A program made the position numbers and the translations under genes. A stretch of DNA of 64,000 bases from Pseudoroseomonas aestuarii (GTDB taxonomy: Bacteria; Pseudomonadota; Alphaproteobacteria; Acetobacterales; Acetobacteraceae): the NCBI RefSeq assembly GCF_042651065.1, contig NZ_JBHSCH010000004.1:186001-250000 (forward strand). The letters are read 5' to 3'. Positions 1 through 10,328 of this stretch are shown here, piece after piece. The notes below the pieces were generated by a model that did not search any database, was not told where the DNA came from, and worked only from the letters and a program-made list of their open reading frames with translations. Positions within the stretch are counted from its first letter, which is position 1; the number at the start of each line of letters is the position of its first letter.

Positions 1-1909
1 GCAGGGGCGGCCCGGCCAGGGCCGGGCCGCCATGCTCCGCCCAGAGCAGGGTCAGCCGGCCCTCCCGCACGAACCAGGACAGTTCCACCCGCCCGCCGTC
101 GTGCGAGAGGGCGCCATGCCGGGCGGCATTGCTGGCCAGCTCGTGCAGCACCATCGCCAGGGGCTGCACGCTGTGCGCCGCGAGCGTCAGCGGCGGCCCC
201 TGCCGCAGGACGCGCTTCCCCGCCTGGTAGGCGGCTAGGGTTTCGTGCAGCAGGGCATGCCACTCGCCGCCGCTCCAGCGCTCCCGCGCCAGCAGGGTGT
301 GCGCCTTGGCCAGGGCACCGACCCGGCCGCGCACCGCCTCGGCGAAGTCGGCCGGGTCGTCGGCCCGGCTCATGCGCAGCAGCGACTGCACCACGGTCAG
401 CACGTTGCGCGCGCGGTGGTCCACCTCGCTCACCAGCACCTGCTCGCGCTCGATCGCCTTCTGCGCGGCGGTGATGTCCATCACCACGCCGCTGAGCCGG
501 GCCGGGCGGCCGCCGGCCTCGCGCTCCACCACCGCGCCCTGGCTGCGCAGCCAGCGCACCGTGCCTTCCGGGCGGAGGATGCGGAACTTCACGTCGTAGA
601 GGTCGGGGCCATCCGGCGCCAGCGCGGCGGCGATGGTCGCGCGCAGGCGGGGCCGATCCTCGGGATGGGTTGCCGCCAGCAGGGCCGCGTGGTCCCCGAG
701 GCTGCCGGGCGGGCGGCCATAGAGCGCCTCCCGCCCCGGGGAGCCGGTGAGGGTGTCGCCCGCCGCCTCCCATTCCCATGTGGCGATCCGGCCCGCCTTC
801 AGGGCGCGCGCCAGCCGCGCCTCGCTCTCGGCCAGGGCGGCGGTCCGGCGTTGCAGCGCCTGGCTGGCCTCGGCCAGGGCGGCCCCCACATCGTTCAGCT
901 CCCGCACCGGCAGGTTCGGCAGCCGCACCGCGCGGCCCTGGCCCAGCGCCTTCGCCGCCTCCGCCAGGGCCCGCACCGGCCGGGCGATCCGCCGGGCGAA
1001 GAGCAGCGCCAGCAGGACCGCCACCAGCGCCAGGAGCAGGAAGGCCGCACCCATGAAGGTCCTGGAGGGATACAGGGCGTCCTCCACCAGCCGCACCGGG
1101 GCCAGCACGCCCACCCGCCAGCCGAACAGCTCGGAAACGGCATAGCCCACCAGCACCCGCTCGCCGGTCAGGCTGCGGGTCTGCCAGAGGGTGGTCTGCT
1201 CATCCGCCAGCACCAGCGCGGCGTCGATCCGCTGGCCCTGGAACTCCTCCTGCCGTTCCGTGCGCGCCATCAGCCGCCCGTCCCTGTCGACCGCCACGGC
1301 GATCCAGCCCGGTGGCAGCCGGGCCTGCAGCAACTGCCGGCGCAGCCAGTCCGGGCTCATGTCAAGGCTCAGCGCCCGAAGCAGCCGGCCCCCCCGCGAC
1401 ACCGGCACGACCAGCCGCAGCGGCGCGCCTTCATCGGCCCGCACCTCCAGGAAGCCGGGCAGTGTCGGCCTGTCCCCGCCCGCCGCGGCCGTGCCGCGCG
1501 GGTCGGCGAAGTGGCCTGCCGGGTCGAGCAGGGTGACGCTGCCGTCCAGCAGGGTCTCGATGGCGCGCGCCTGGCGGGCGAATCCCTCCAGCATGGATGG
1601 CTCCGGCACGGCCTCGTCCAGTTCCGGCGAGGCGGCGAGCGCCTGCAGCGCGGCAATGCGGCTCGCCAGATCCCGCTCCAGCACGATGGTGATGGCCCGG
1701 GCGCGGTCATGCGCGGCGCGCCACAGGCGCTCCCGCTCGGCCTCGAACAGGCCGTGCAGCATCAACCCGGAGAGCAGCACGACCGGCACCAGCAGCACGA
1801 AGCACAGCAGGAACAGATAGAAGGCGAGGGAGCGCCTGGGGCGGCGCCCGACGGCGCCCGGTGCTGGCCGCCCCCGGCCCGGTCCTAAGGATGGATCGGG
1901 CAAGGGCAT
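1..1909 (-). CDS. HWE-family sensor histidine kinase (3' end beyond the window)
   Basis: Membrane sensor kinase whose C-terminus runs off the left edge. From the ATG at 1909: a transmembrane helix at about residues 26-48, a periplasmic Cache-like sensing region, a second helix near 283-303, a HAMP segment, and a PAS domain at about 360-470. The phosphoacceptor region reads EVDHRARN (about 490) and the ATPase N-box reads HELASNAARHG (about 585). The EVDHRARN box is typical of HWE/HisKA_2 kinases, which often feed stand-alone or general-stress response regulators. No partner regulator is visible here. The start is uncertain: GGAG abuts the ATG, and the frame stays open upstream. The signal sensed cannot be told from sequence. 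Confidence 0.85.
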   Translation of the reverse strand, partial: MPLPDPSLGPGRGRPAPGAVGRRPRRSLAFYLFLLCFVLLVPVVLLSGLMLHGLFEAERERLWRAAHDRARAITIVLERDLASRIAALQALAASPELDEAVPEPSMLEGFARQARAIETLLDGSVTLLDPAGHFADPRGTAAAGGDRPTLPGFLEVRADEGAPLRLVVPVSRGGRLLRALSLDMSPDWLRRQLLQARLPPGWIAVAVDRDGRLMARTERQEEFQGQRIDAALVLADEQTTLWQTRSLTGERVLVGYAVSELFGWRVGVLAPVRLVEDALYPSRTFMGAAFLLLALVAVLLALLFARRIARPVRALAEAAKALGQGRAVRLPNLPVRELNDVGAALAEASQALQRRTAALAESEARLARALKAGRIATWEWEAAGDTLTGSPGREALYGRPPGSLGDHAALLAATHPEDRPRLRATIAAALAPDGPDLYDVKFRILRPEGTVRWLRSQGAVVEREAGGRPARLSGVVMDITAAQKAIEREQVLVSEVDHRARNVLTVVQSLLRMSRADDPADFAEAVRGRVGALAKAHTLLARERWSGGEWHALLHETLAAYQAGKRVLRQGPPLTLAAHSVQPLAMVLHELASNAARHGALSHDGGRVELSWFVREGRLTLLWAEHGGPALAGPPL

Positions 1910-2078
1910 CTCCGGCAAAGCCGGGCCGGGCGATTCGCCCACCCGCTCCGCCTTGCATGGCGGCTACCCTGTGCTTCCACCCGGCCCCCTTTCTGGAAGG
2001 TCTGGTGCCGCTCAGCCTCTGCCCGGCGACACGGTCAGTGTGATCGTACTCGCTTTGCCACGCAGTCTCGACATCCGA

Positions 2079-2107
2079 ATGCTATAAATCCGCGAGACAA
2101 TTTTCAA
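2079..2107 (-). promoter_or_regulatory. candidate housekeeping promoter for the HWE kinase
   Basis: Read on the minus strand: TTGAAA, a 17-base spacer, then TAGCAT (4 of 6 to TATAAT). It lies in an unusually A/T-rich patch, and the predicted transcript start is about 160 bases before the kinase ATG. The rest of the gap between the kinase and pdxJ shows no other gene. Confidence 0.4.
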
Positions 2108-2138
2108 CCTGGGCGTTCCTGCCCCGGTGCTTCTTTCC

Positions 2139-2885
2139 TCAATGGCCGGTTTCCGAGCGGCCGGCGGCGATCGCCGCGCGCATCCGCGCCACGGCGCCCG
2201 GCAGCCCCTCGAACACCGCGGCGCCGATCAGGAAGTGGCCGATGCTCACCTCCTCCACCTGCGGGATGGCGGCGATGCCGACCACGCTTTCATAGTCCAG
2301 CCCATGCCCGGCATGGCAGGCGAGGCCGAGGCCGGCGGCGTGCCCGGCGGCGGCGCGCAGCCGGGCGAGGAGCGGGCCACGTGCCTCGGGCGCGGTGTCG
2401 GCATAGGTGCCGGTGTGCAGCTCGATCGCCTGCGCGCCGAGCGCGGCCACCGCGTCGATCTGCGCCGGGTCGGGCTCCACGAAGAGCGAGACCTCGATGC
2501 CGGCGCCCGCGAGCCGGCGCACCGCCTCGGCCAGGGAGGGGCCGGCGCGCAGCACGTCGAGCCCGCCCTCGGTGGTCAGCTCGGCACGCTTCTCCGGCAC
2601 CAGGCAGCAGGCGGCGGGGGCGAGGGAGAGGGCGATGCCCACCATCTCCTCGGTGGCCGCCATCTCGAAGTTCAGCCGCAGCCCCGGCTCGGCCGCCATG
2701 CGGCGGGCATCCTCGTCGCGGATATGGCGCCGGTCCTCGCGCAGATGGATGGTGATGCCGTCCGCCCCGGCGGCGAGGCAGGCGCGCGCCGCCTCCACCG
2801 GGCAGGGGAAGCGGCCGCCCCGCGCGTTGCGCAGCGTGGCGACGTGGTCGACATTGACCGAAAGGCGCAGCGGCTTCACGGACAC
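2139..2885 (-). CDS. pdxJ: pyridoxine 5'-phosphate synthase PdxJ
   Basis: Cytoplasmic enzyme condensing 1-deoxy-xylulose 5-phosphate with 3-amino-2-oxopropyl phosphate, the ring-closing step of the DXP-dependent vitamin B6 pathway. The 248-residue product has the full family length. It begins with the LSVNVDHVATLRNARGG signature (residues 8-24), followed by DGITIHLREDRRHI near 40-53. Its start lies within the end of pdxA (10-base overlap), so the two are translationally coupled. Together they make two consecutive steps of the pathway, since PdxA supplies the PdxJ substrate. Confidence 0.97.
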   Translation of the reverse strand: MSVKPLRLSVNVDHVATLRNARGGRFPCPVEAARACLAAGADGITIHLREDRRHIRDEDARRMAAEPGLRLNFEMAATEEMVGIALSLAPAACCLVPEKRAELTTEGGLDVLRAGPSLAEAVRRLAGAGIEVSLFVEPDPAQIDAVAALGAQAIELHTGTYADTAPEARGPLLARLRAAAGHAAGLGLACHAGHGLDYESVVGIAAIPQVEEVSIGHFLIGAAVFEGLPGAVARMRAAIAAGRSETGH

Positions 2886-3865
2886 TCTCTCCTCTGGCGG
2901 TGCGCGGCGAGCTCTGCGGCCAGCCGCAGCGCGGCGATCAGGCTGCCGGGGTCGGCCCGGCCCTGGCCGGCGATGTCGAGCGCCGTGCCGTGGTCCGGGC
3001 TGGTGCGGACCACCGACAGGCCAAGGGTGACGTTCACCCCGCCATGCATGTCGAGCGTCTTCACCGGGATCAGCGCCTGGTCGTGATACATGCCGAGCGC
3101 CGCGTCGTAGCCGGCGCGGGCCTGAGGGGTGAACAGCGTATCGGCCGGGTAGGGGCCGCGCGCGTCGATACCCCCGGCGCGCAGCGCGGCCACGGCGGGG
3201 GCGACGATGTCGCGGTCCTCCGTGCCCATGGTGCCGTCCTCGCCGGCATGGGGGTTCAGCCCGGCCAGCGCCAGACGCGGCGCGGCGATGCCGAAATCCT
3301 GGCGCAGCCCCGCCGCCGTGGCGCGGCCGATGGCGACGATCTTCTCCACCGTCAGGCTCTCGATGGCGCTGCGCAGCGACTGGTGGATGGTGACCGGCAC
3401 GGCACGCAGCCCGGCGGCGGTCAGCAGCATCACCGGCGGGCCGTCTCCCGGCGCCAGGGCGGCGAGGAACTCGGTGTGGCCGGGGTGGCGGAAGCCGGCG
3501 GCGGTGAGCACGGATTTCTGGATCGGGTTGGTCACCACCCCGCCCACGCGCCCTTCGAGGGCCAGCGCCACGGCCCGCTCGATGGCGGCGATGACGGGGG
3601 GCGCGTTGCGCGCATCCGGCTGGCCGGGCCGCACGGGGGCGGCCAGCGGCAGCGGCAGCACCGGCAGGGCCTCCCGGAACAGGCCAGGAGCCTCCGCCGG
3701 CTCCGTCACCGTGCGGGTGGGGATGCCGGGCAGCAGCGCCGCGTCGCCCAGGAACAGGAAGGCCGGGCCGCTCTCCCGCAGCGCCGCCCAGGCGCGCGCC
3801 GCGATCTCGCCGCCGATCCCGGCGGGTTCGCCCATCGTCAGGGCCAGGGGCGGCGGTAGGGTCAT
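2876..3865 (-). CDS. pdxA: 4-hydroxythreonine-4-phosphate dehydrogenase PdxA
   Basis: NAD-dependent, metal-dependent oxidation and decarboxylation of 4-hydroxythreonine 4-phosphate in vitamin B6 synthesis. The N-terminus PPPLALTMGEPAGIGGEI, the central GHTEFLA and the C-terminal MYHDQALIPVK segment (metal-binding His/Asp) are all family signatures. About 329 residues, normal length. I take the ATG at 3865; an in-frame ATG at 3880 adds five residues and neither has a strong Shine-Dalgarno. It is upstream of and overlaps pdxJ. Confidence 0.96.
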   Translation of the reverse strand: MTLPPPLALTMGEPAGIGGEIAARAWAALRESGPAFLFLGDAALLPGIPTRTVTEPAEAPGLFREALPVLPLPLAAPVRPGQPDARNAPPVIAAIERAVALALEGRVGGVVTNPIQKSVLTAAGFRHPGHTEFLAALAPGDGPPVMLLTAAGLRAVPVTIHQSLRSAIESLTVEKIVAIGRATAAGLRQDFGIAAPRLALAGLNPHAGEDGTMGTEDRDIVAPAVAALRAGGIDARGPYPADTLFTPQARAGYDAALGMYHDQALIPVKTLDMHGGVNVTLGLSVVRTSPDHGTALDIAGQGRADPGSLIAALRLAAELAAHRQRRECP

Positions 3866-3938
3866 GGGGAGAGTCGGCATCCGGCGTGTGGTGGCAGCAT
3901 GGGCCACCACGCGCCGGCAGGCGTCAAGGCCGGTGGTG

Positions 3939-4826
3939 TCAGCGCAGGCCCGCGAAGGTGTCGCAGGCGGCCAGCTCGCCGCGCTCCAGCCCGGTGCGGA
4001 ACCAGCGCACCCGGTCCTGCGAGGAGCCATGGGTGAAGCTCTCGGGCTGCACCTGGCCCTGCGCGCGGCGTTGCAGGCGGTCGTCGCCCACAGCGGCGGC
4101 GGCGTTCAGCCCTTCCTCCACGTCGCCCTTCTCCAGGATGGCGCGCGCCTGGTCGGCCTGCCTGGCCCAGAGCCCGGCGAAGCAATCGGCCTGCAGCTCC
4201 ACCCGCACCTGGATGGCGTTGGCCTCCGTCAGCTCGCCCGCCTGCTGCTGCAGGGAGCGCGTCAGGTCGAGGATGCCGAGCTGCTGCTGCACATGGTGCC
4301 CCACCTCGTGCGCCACGATGTAGGCGGCGGCGAAATCGCCATTGGCGCCGAGCTGGCGCTGCAGCTGTGCCATGAAGCCGAGGTCGATGTAGATGCGCTG
4401 GTCGTTCGGGCAGTAGAACGGGCCGACCTGGGACTGCGCCGCGCCGCAGCCGGACTGCACGGCGCCGTTGAACAGCACCAGCACCGGGTCCTGGTAGGGC
4501 CGGCCGAGCTGGCGGAACTGCGCCTTCCAGACCAGCTCCGTGTCGCCCAGCACCTGGGCGACGAAGCGGCGTTCCGCATCGCCGCCGGCGGTGGCCTCGC
4601 CGCCCGGACCGGGGCGGGCCTGCTGGGTCTGCTGGGTCTGCTGCGTGGGCACGCCGCCCTCATCCATGAACAGCACGGAAGGGTCGATGCCCAGCGCCAG
4701 GCAGATCACCACCAGCACCACGCCGCCCAGCCCGCCGCCCACGGCGAGGCCCCGGCCGCCGCCCCGGCTGCCACCCTGGCCCCGCCGATCCTCGATATTC
4801 CGGCTTTCCGGACCATCCAGCCGCAT
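3939..4826 (-). CDS. YpfJ-type neutral zinc metallopeptidase
   Basis: Predicted membrane-anchored zinc peptidase of the YpfJ/KPN_02809 family (295 residues). A Gly/Arg-rich N-terminus (about 15-34) precedes one transmembrane helix (about 34-50), a short linker with repeated Thr-Gln-Gln at 61-69, and the catalytic domain. The zinc motif HEVGH is at 173-177, with a conserved PFYCPNDQRIYIDLGF stretch upstream (136-151). The physiological substrate is unknown for the family. It stands alone between pdxA and cobA on the same strand. Confidence 0.9.
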   Translation of the reverse strand: MRLDGPESRNIEDRRGQGGSRGGGRGLAVGGGLGGVVLVVICLALGIDPSVLFMDEGGVPTQQTQQTQQARPGPGGEATAGGDAERRFVAQVLGDTELVWKAQFRQLGRPYQDPVLVLFNGAVQSGCGAAQSQVGPFYCPNDQRIYIDLGFMAQLQRQLGANGDFAAAYIVAHEVGHHVQQQLGILDLTRSLQQQAGELTEANAIQVRVELQADCFAGLWARQADQARAILEKGDVEEGLNAAAAVGDDRLQRRAQGQVQPESFTHGSSQDRVRWFRTGLERGELAACDTFAGLR

Positions 4827-4902
4827 TGTCGTTCATCCTTGTTCCGCCGGCGGCGCACCGGCCATTGGCAACGCGCGGCCATGGGCCCGGTTGCGTGAGC
4901 GG

Positions 4903-5655
4903 TCAAGGTGCGGTGCTTGCCTGCTCCTCGGCGGCGGCGGCCAGCGGCAGGCCGCCGCGCGCGCAGGCCTCGCCCAGCAGCAGCAGGGCGGGGCCGTCCT
5001 CCACCCAGCCCTGGGCCTGCCGCGCCACCTCGGCGAAGCTGCCGCGCAGCACGCGCTGCCGCGACGTGCCGCCGCGCTCGATGAAGGCCGCCGGCTGCGA
5101 AGGGTCGCCCCCCGCCGCCACGATGCCCGCGAACAGCGCCGGCAGGGTGGTGACGCCCATATAGACCGCGACCGTCTGCCCCGGCTGAGCCAGGCTGGCA
5201 AAGTTCACATCCAGCCGGCCCTCCCGCGTGTGGCCGGTGACGAGGGTGAGGCTGCGGGCGGCGTCGCGGTGGGTGAGGGGAATGCCCGCCTGCGCGGCGC
5301 AGGCCAGCGCCGCGGTGATGCCGGGCACCACTTCGCAGACAAGGCCGGCGGCCTCCACCGCCTCCTTCTCCTCGCCGCCGCGGCCGAAGATGAAGGGGTC
5401 GCCGCCCTTCAGCCGCACGACCTTCATGCCCTCCCGCGCCAGGCGGACCAGCAGCGCGTTGATCTCCGCCTGCGGCACGCAGTGATGCGACCGCACCTTG
5501 CCGACATAGATGCGCCGCGCGTCGCGCCGCGCCATCTCCAGCACCTCCGCCGGCACCAGGCGGTCATGCACGATGACATCGGCCTCGCCCAGCAGGCGCA
5601 GCGCGCGCAGGGTGAGGAGGTCGGCGGCGCCCGGCCCGGCGCCGACCAGAGGCAC
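4903..5655 (-). CDS. cobA: uroporphyrinogen-III C-methyltransferase (CobA / CysG C-terminal half)
   Basis: SAM-dependent double methylation of uroporphyrinogen III to precorrin-2, the entry to siroheme. The 250-residue product has VGAGPGAADLLTLRALR at the start, GGDPFIFGRGGEE near 84-96 and the PGIT motif. The start is a GTG at 5655 with no clear ribosome site. The reading frame is continuous with the upstream cysG-N half except for one TAG at 5676-5674 and six linker codons. Translation may therefore depend on coupling, or this may be a single cysG broken by one stop. Siroheme serves sulfite and nitrite reductases. Confidence 0.93.
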   Translation of the reverse strand: MPLVGAGPGAADLLTLRALRLLGEADVIVHDRLVPAEVLEMARRDARRIYVGKVRSHHCVPQAEINALLVRLAREGMKVVRLKGGDPFIFGRGGEEKEAVEAAGLVCEVVPGITAALACAAQAGIPLTHRDAARSLTLVTGHTREGRLDVNFASLAQPGQTVAVYMGVTTLPALFAGIVAAGGDPSQPAAFIERGGTSRQRVLRGSFAEVARQAQGWVEDGPALLLLGEACARGGLPLAAAAEEQASTAP

Positions 5656-5673
5656 GCTGCGCGCCGGCGCCGC

Positions 5674-6243
5674 CTAGGCCGCATCCAGCGCGGCGGCGAA
5701 GGCGGCGCGCACCTCGGCCACGCGCCCGGCCGCGGCCAGTTGCGCGGCGGGGCCGGTCAGCGCGGCGTCGAGGAAGCGGCGGCGCGCGGCGAGGTCGGGC
5801 AGGCGGGCGCGCACGGCGCGCTGGAAGCGCCGCGCCAGCGCCGCCACCCGCCCGAGGCCCGGCGCCAGCACCGTCTCGATCCGCTGCCGCACCATGCGCG
5901 CCAGCGCTGGCGCCGCGCCGCCCGAGCCGATGGCGATGGTGATGGGGTCACGGTCCACGATGGCGGGGGTGATGAAGCCGCACAGCTCGGGCCGGTCCAC
6001 CACGTTCACCGGGATGCCGCGGGCGCGGCAGGCTTCCGCCAGGGCGTGCAGATCCTCTTCCGGCGCGCCGGCGGCGCAGGCCAGCGCGATGCCTTCCAGC
6101 AGCGCGGGCGAGAAGCGCGCGGCGTGGCGCGGGCGGGCACCGGCGGCGGCGAGCAGCGCGGCCTTGGCCTCCAGCGCCTCGCCGGCGCCCAGCAGCAGCA
6201 CGTCGCGGCCCTGGAGGTCCAGGAAGATGGGGAAGTGGCGCAT
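5674..6243 (-). CDS. cysG: precorrin-2 dehydrogenase / sirohydrochlorin ferrochelatase (CysG N-terminal half)
   Basis: NAD-dependent oxidation of precorrin-2 and insertion of iron to give siroheme. The 189-residue product begins MRHFPIFLDLQGRDVLLLGAG (a Rossmann nucleotide site), followed by the helical C-terminal region. It matches the first domain of bifunctional CysG. The stop TAG is in the same frame as the downstream cobA, with the codons for AAPARS between TAG and the GTG of cobA. That layout is what one expects from a fused CysG interrupted by one stop, or from a recently split gene. Both halves look intact. Confidence 0.9.
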   Translation of the reverse strand: MRHFPIFLDLQGRDVLLLGAGEALEAKAALLAAAGARPRHAARFSPALLEGIALACAAGAPEEDLHALAEACRARGIPVNVVDRPELCGFITPAIVDRDPITIAIGSGGAAPALARMVRQRIETVLAPGLGRVAALARRFQRAVRARLPDLAARRRFLDAALTGPAAQLAAAGRVAEVRAAFAAALDAA

Positions 6244-6344
6244 GGTCGCCCGTCCTTACGCGGCCTGCACGCGGCGGGGCAACAGGGCAGCGGCCGCGGC
6301 CCGGGGCGTGGGCCTGGAGCCTGGGGCCACCGCCGCGCCGGCCG

Positions 6345-7868
<1,524 letters not shown>

Positions 7869-7953
7869 GCGGTGTGGTGTCCTCCCGGGTGCTCCGGCGG
7901 CCACCATGTCGGCTTCCGGCGCGGCCGTCGAGCCGGGGCGGGAGGGGCGTGGC

Positions 7954-8502
7954 TCAGCCGGGCAGGCGCCAGCGGCCGAGCGGGCTGCTGTCGGCGCGCA
8001 GCACCGCCACCTCGCCGGAGGCGGGGAAGAGGCCTGTCAGGGCGGTGATGTTCACCTGGTGCGTCACCAGCAGGGCGGCGCCGCGCGGCGCCCGGGCGGC
8101 GATCCAGCGGCGCAGCGCGGCGGTGGATTCCGGCTGCGCCGCGCTGTCCCGGAAGAAGGAATTCAGCGCCGGCAGCGCCTCCACCGGGCCGAGGCCGAGC
8201 AGGCGGGCCGTCTCCAGGCAGCGGCACCACTGGCTGGACCAGACCGGCAGCGCGCCGAGGCCCTGCGCGCGGAAGGCCGCGCCGATCCGCCGCGCCTCCT
8301 CCCGCCCCGCCTCGGAGAGGTTGCGCTGCGTGGCGCACGCCTCCAGCCGGAAGCCGGGCGGGTCGCCCACGCCAGGGGCCGTGGCGTGGCGCATCAGCGC
8401 CACATGGCCGCCCGCGCGCAGCGCCGCCCAGAGGCCGGGCGCCTCGGCGCGGGCCGTGGCGGAGAAGGCGAGGCCGGCCAGCAGGGCGCGGCGGCTCACC
8501 AT
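7954..8502 (-). CDS. exported histidine phosphatase family protein
   Basis: The 182-residue product has a Tat-like or Sec signal (MVSRRALLAGLAFSATARA) followed by a histidine-phosphatase fold. The phospho-accepting motif is LMRHA (38-40 RHA, where RHG is usual), with a distal LLVTHQVNITALTG providing the second catalytic His. The start at 8502 overlaps the end of the DUF427 gene by 7 bases, so the two are likely cotranscribed. Related periplasmic members dephosphorylate small phosphate esters; the substrate here is unknown. Confidence 0.85.
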   Translation of the reverse strand: MVSRRALLAGLAFSATARAEAPGLWAALRAGGHVALMRHATAPGVGDPPGFRLEACATQRNLSEAGREEARRIGAAFRAQGLGALPVWSSQWCRCLETARLLGLGPVEALPALNSFFRDSAAQPESTAALRRWIAARAPRGAALLVTHQVNITALTGLFPASGEVAVLRADSSPLGRWRLPG

Positions 8503-8993
8503 CCGCGCGTGCCCGGCTCGCCCTTGAAGGGGCCGGTGACACGGCTGGTCACCCAGCCGCCATAGAAGCCGCCGGGCTGTGGCCGCGCCTGCTCCTCCCC
8601 CACCCAGCAGGAGTCGACGCGGCCGGCATAGAAGGCGAGGTGGCCGGCGATGGGCCGGAAGGCGGGCACCGGTTCCGGGTAGCTCCAGGCCGCCTCGGGC
8701 GCGGTGCGCCCGTCCAGCGCCAGCGACCAGTAGGCGGCGCGGCCCTTCCACTCGCACCAGGACTGGCCGGGGGCGGGCTGCAGCACGCCGGGGCGGATGT
8801 CGGCCGGCGGGAAGTAGTAGACGGGCGGGTGGCTGGTCTCCAGCACGCGCCACCCGGCGGTGGTCTCGGCGACCACCTGCCCGGCGAAGACCACGCGCAG
8901 CCGCTCCGGCACCGGCTCCAGCCGGGGCGGACGCGGATAGTCCCACACCGATTCCTGCCCTGGCCCCGGCTCGACGCGCTGCGGACGATCCAT
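8496..8993 (-). CDS. DUF427 domain protein
   Basis: Small soluble protein of 165 residues matching the DUF427 family: WDYPRPPRLEPVPERLRVVF at the start, then GWRVLETSHPPVYYFP and the WCEWKG/AAYW segments. No catalytic residues are established for the family and I assign no function. It overlaps the start of the histidine phosphatase gene. Confidence 0.85.
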   Translation of the reverse strand: MDRPQRVEPGPGQESVWDYPRPPRLEPVPERLRVVFAGQVVAETTAGWRVLETSHPPVYYFPPADIRPGVLQPAPGQSWCEWKGRAAYWSLALDGRTAPEAAWSYPEPVPAFRPIAGHLAFYAGRVDSCWVGEEQARPQPGGFYGGWVTSRVTGPFKGEPGTRGW

Positions 8994-9068
8994 GGCCCTG
9001 TTCCCTTGCCCTGCCTCTCCGCCGCATCTGGGGGCGGCGCGCGGCCTGACCAGGGGCGGGCCGGTGCG

Positions 9069-10268
9069 TCAGGGTGCCTGCACCAGCGCCACGCCGCCGC
9101 GCGCCACCACCCGGCCCCGCTTGACCACCAGCCGGCGCGGCGGGTGGGCCACCACCGCCTCGGCCAGCGTCTCCGCCTCCACCAGCACCACGTCGCCGGA
9201 ATCGCCGACGCGCAGGCCGTAATGCGGCAGGCGCATCACCGCCGCGCCGCCCTCGGTGCAGACGGAGAGCGCCATCTCCACCTCGTCGTCGCGCCGGAAA
9301 TTGTTGCGGAGGCCGAGCAGCATGGCGCGCTCCAGCATGTCGGCATTGCCGTAGGGGCCCCAGGTGTCGCGGATGCCGTCGGAGCCCGAGCAGACGCGGA
9401 TGCCGCGCGCGCGCAGCCGCGCCACGGGCGGCACGGGGCGGCTGGCGGAGCCCGTGGTCATGATGCCGATGTCGAGCGCCGCGATCTGGTCCAGCAGCCC
9501 GTCCACCATGGCGGTGTCGGCATCACCCAGGCAGAAGGCGTGGCTGACCACCACCTGCCCCTGCATGCCCAGCGCCAGGGTGCGCTCGAAGATCAGCTCC
9601 AGGCTGAAGGCGCCGAGCAGGCCGGGCTCGTGCAGGTGGATGTCCACCGGCTTGCCGAAGCGCTCGGCCAGGCCGAACACCGCGTCGAGATGCCCCTTCG
9701 GGTCGCGGTCGATGGCGCAGGGGTCGAGGCCGCCCACCACGTCGGCGCCCATGCGCATCCCGGCCTCCAGCAGCGCCAGCGTGCCCGGGCGCGCCAGCAG
9801 GCCGGATTGCGGGAAGGCGACGGTCTCGATGTCCATCGCCTCCCGGTAGGCGTCGCGCGTCGCCAGCACGCCTTCCAGCCCCTCCAGCCCCAGCTCGGTG
9901 TCGATATCGACATGGCTGCGGATATGGGTGGTGCCGTGGCGCAGCGACTGCACCACCTGCCGCGCCGATTGCCGCGCCGGGTCGATGCCCCATTCGCGCT
10001 TCAGCCGCCGCTCCGTGTCGATCTTGTCGATCAGCGCCGGGCCGGCCTGGTGCGGCCGCCAGCCCATGCCGAGCAGCGACTTGTCGAGATGGGTGTGCGC
10101 CTCGACCAGGCCGGGGATCAGCAGGGCGCCGCCGCCGGCCTCCACCGGCACGCCGGGCGGCGCCGTCACCTCCGGCCCGAGGCCGGCGATGCGGCCGCCC
10201 TGGATCAGCAGGGCGGCGGGGGCGCCGCCCATCGGGCGGATGTCGGTGATCAGCAGATCCTGGGTCAT
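9069..10268 (-). CDS. cytosine-deaminase-like amidohydrolase
   Basis: Metal-dependent hydrolase of the amidohydrolase superfamily (399 residues), closest in look to the CodA/atrazine-degradation group. Metal-binding motifs are visible: HTH in VEAHTHLDKS (His58, His60), IHLHEPG in the middle, VVVSHAF, and the conserved Asp in CSGSDGIRDTWG. Such enzymes deaminate or hydrolyse cyclic amides and pyrimidines; the exact substrate cannot be read from the sequence. A 60-base gap separates it from the upstream MAPEG gene on the same strand. Confidence 0.85.
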   Translation of the reverse strand: MTQDLLITDIRPMGGAPAALLIQGGRIAGLGPEVTAPPGVPVEAGGGALLIPGLVEAHTHLDKSLLGMGWRPHQAGPALIDKIDTERRLKREWGIDPARQSARQVVQSLRHGTTHIRSHVDIDTELGLEGLEGVLATRDAYREAMDIETVAFPQSGLLARPGTLALLEAGMRMGADVVGGLDPCAIDRDPKGHLDAVFGLAERFGKPVDIHLHEPGLLGAFSLELIFERTLALGMQGQVVVSHAFCLGDADTAMVDGLLDQIAALDIGIMTTGSASRPVPPVARLRARGIRVCSGSDGIRDTWGPYGNADMLERAMLLGLRNNFRRDDEVEMALSVCTEGGAAVMRLPHYGLRVGDSGDVVLVEAETLAEAVVAHPPRRLVVKRGRVVARGGVALVQAP

Positions 10269-10328
10269 GGGGCCTTCCGGGGCTGGCGGCGGCGCCGCGC
10301 GGGGACGAAGGGGGAGTGCGGGGCGCGG

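Noticed and set aside
245..1888. Long plus-strand reading frame of 547 codons
   Set aside because: It is the shadow of the minus-strand HWE kinase. Its composition is Arg/Gln/His/Gly-rich without any domain, while the minus strand shows clear kinase motifs.
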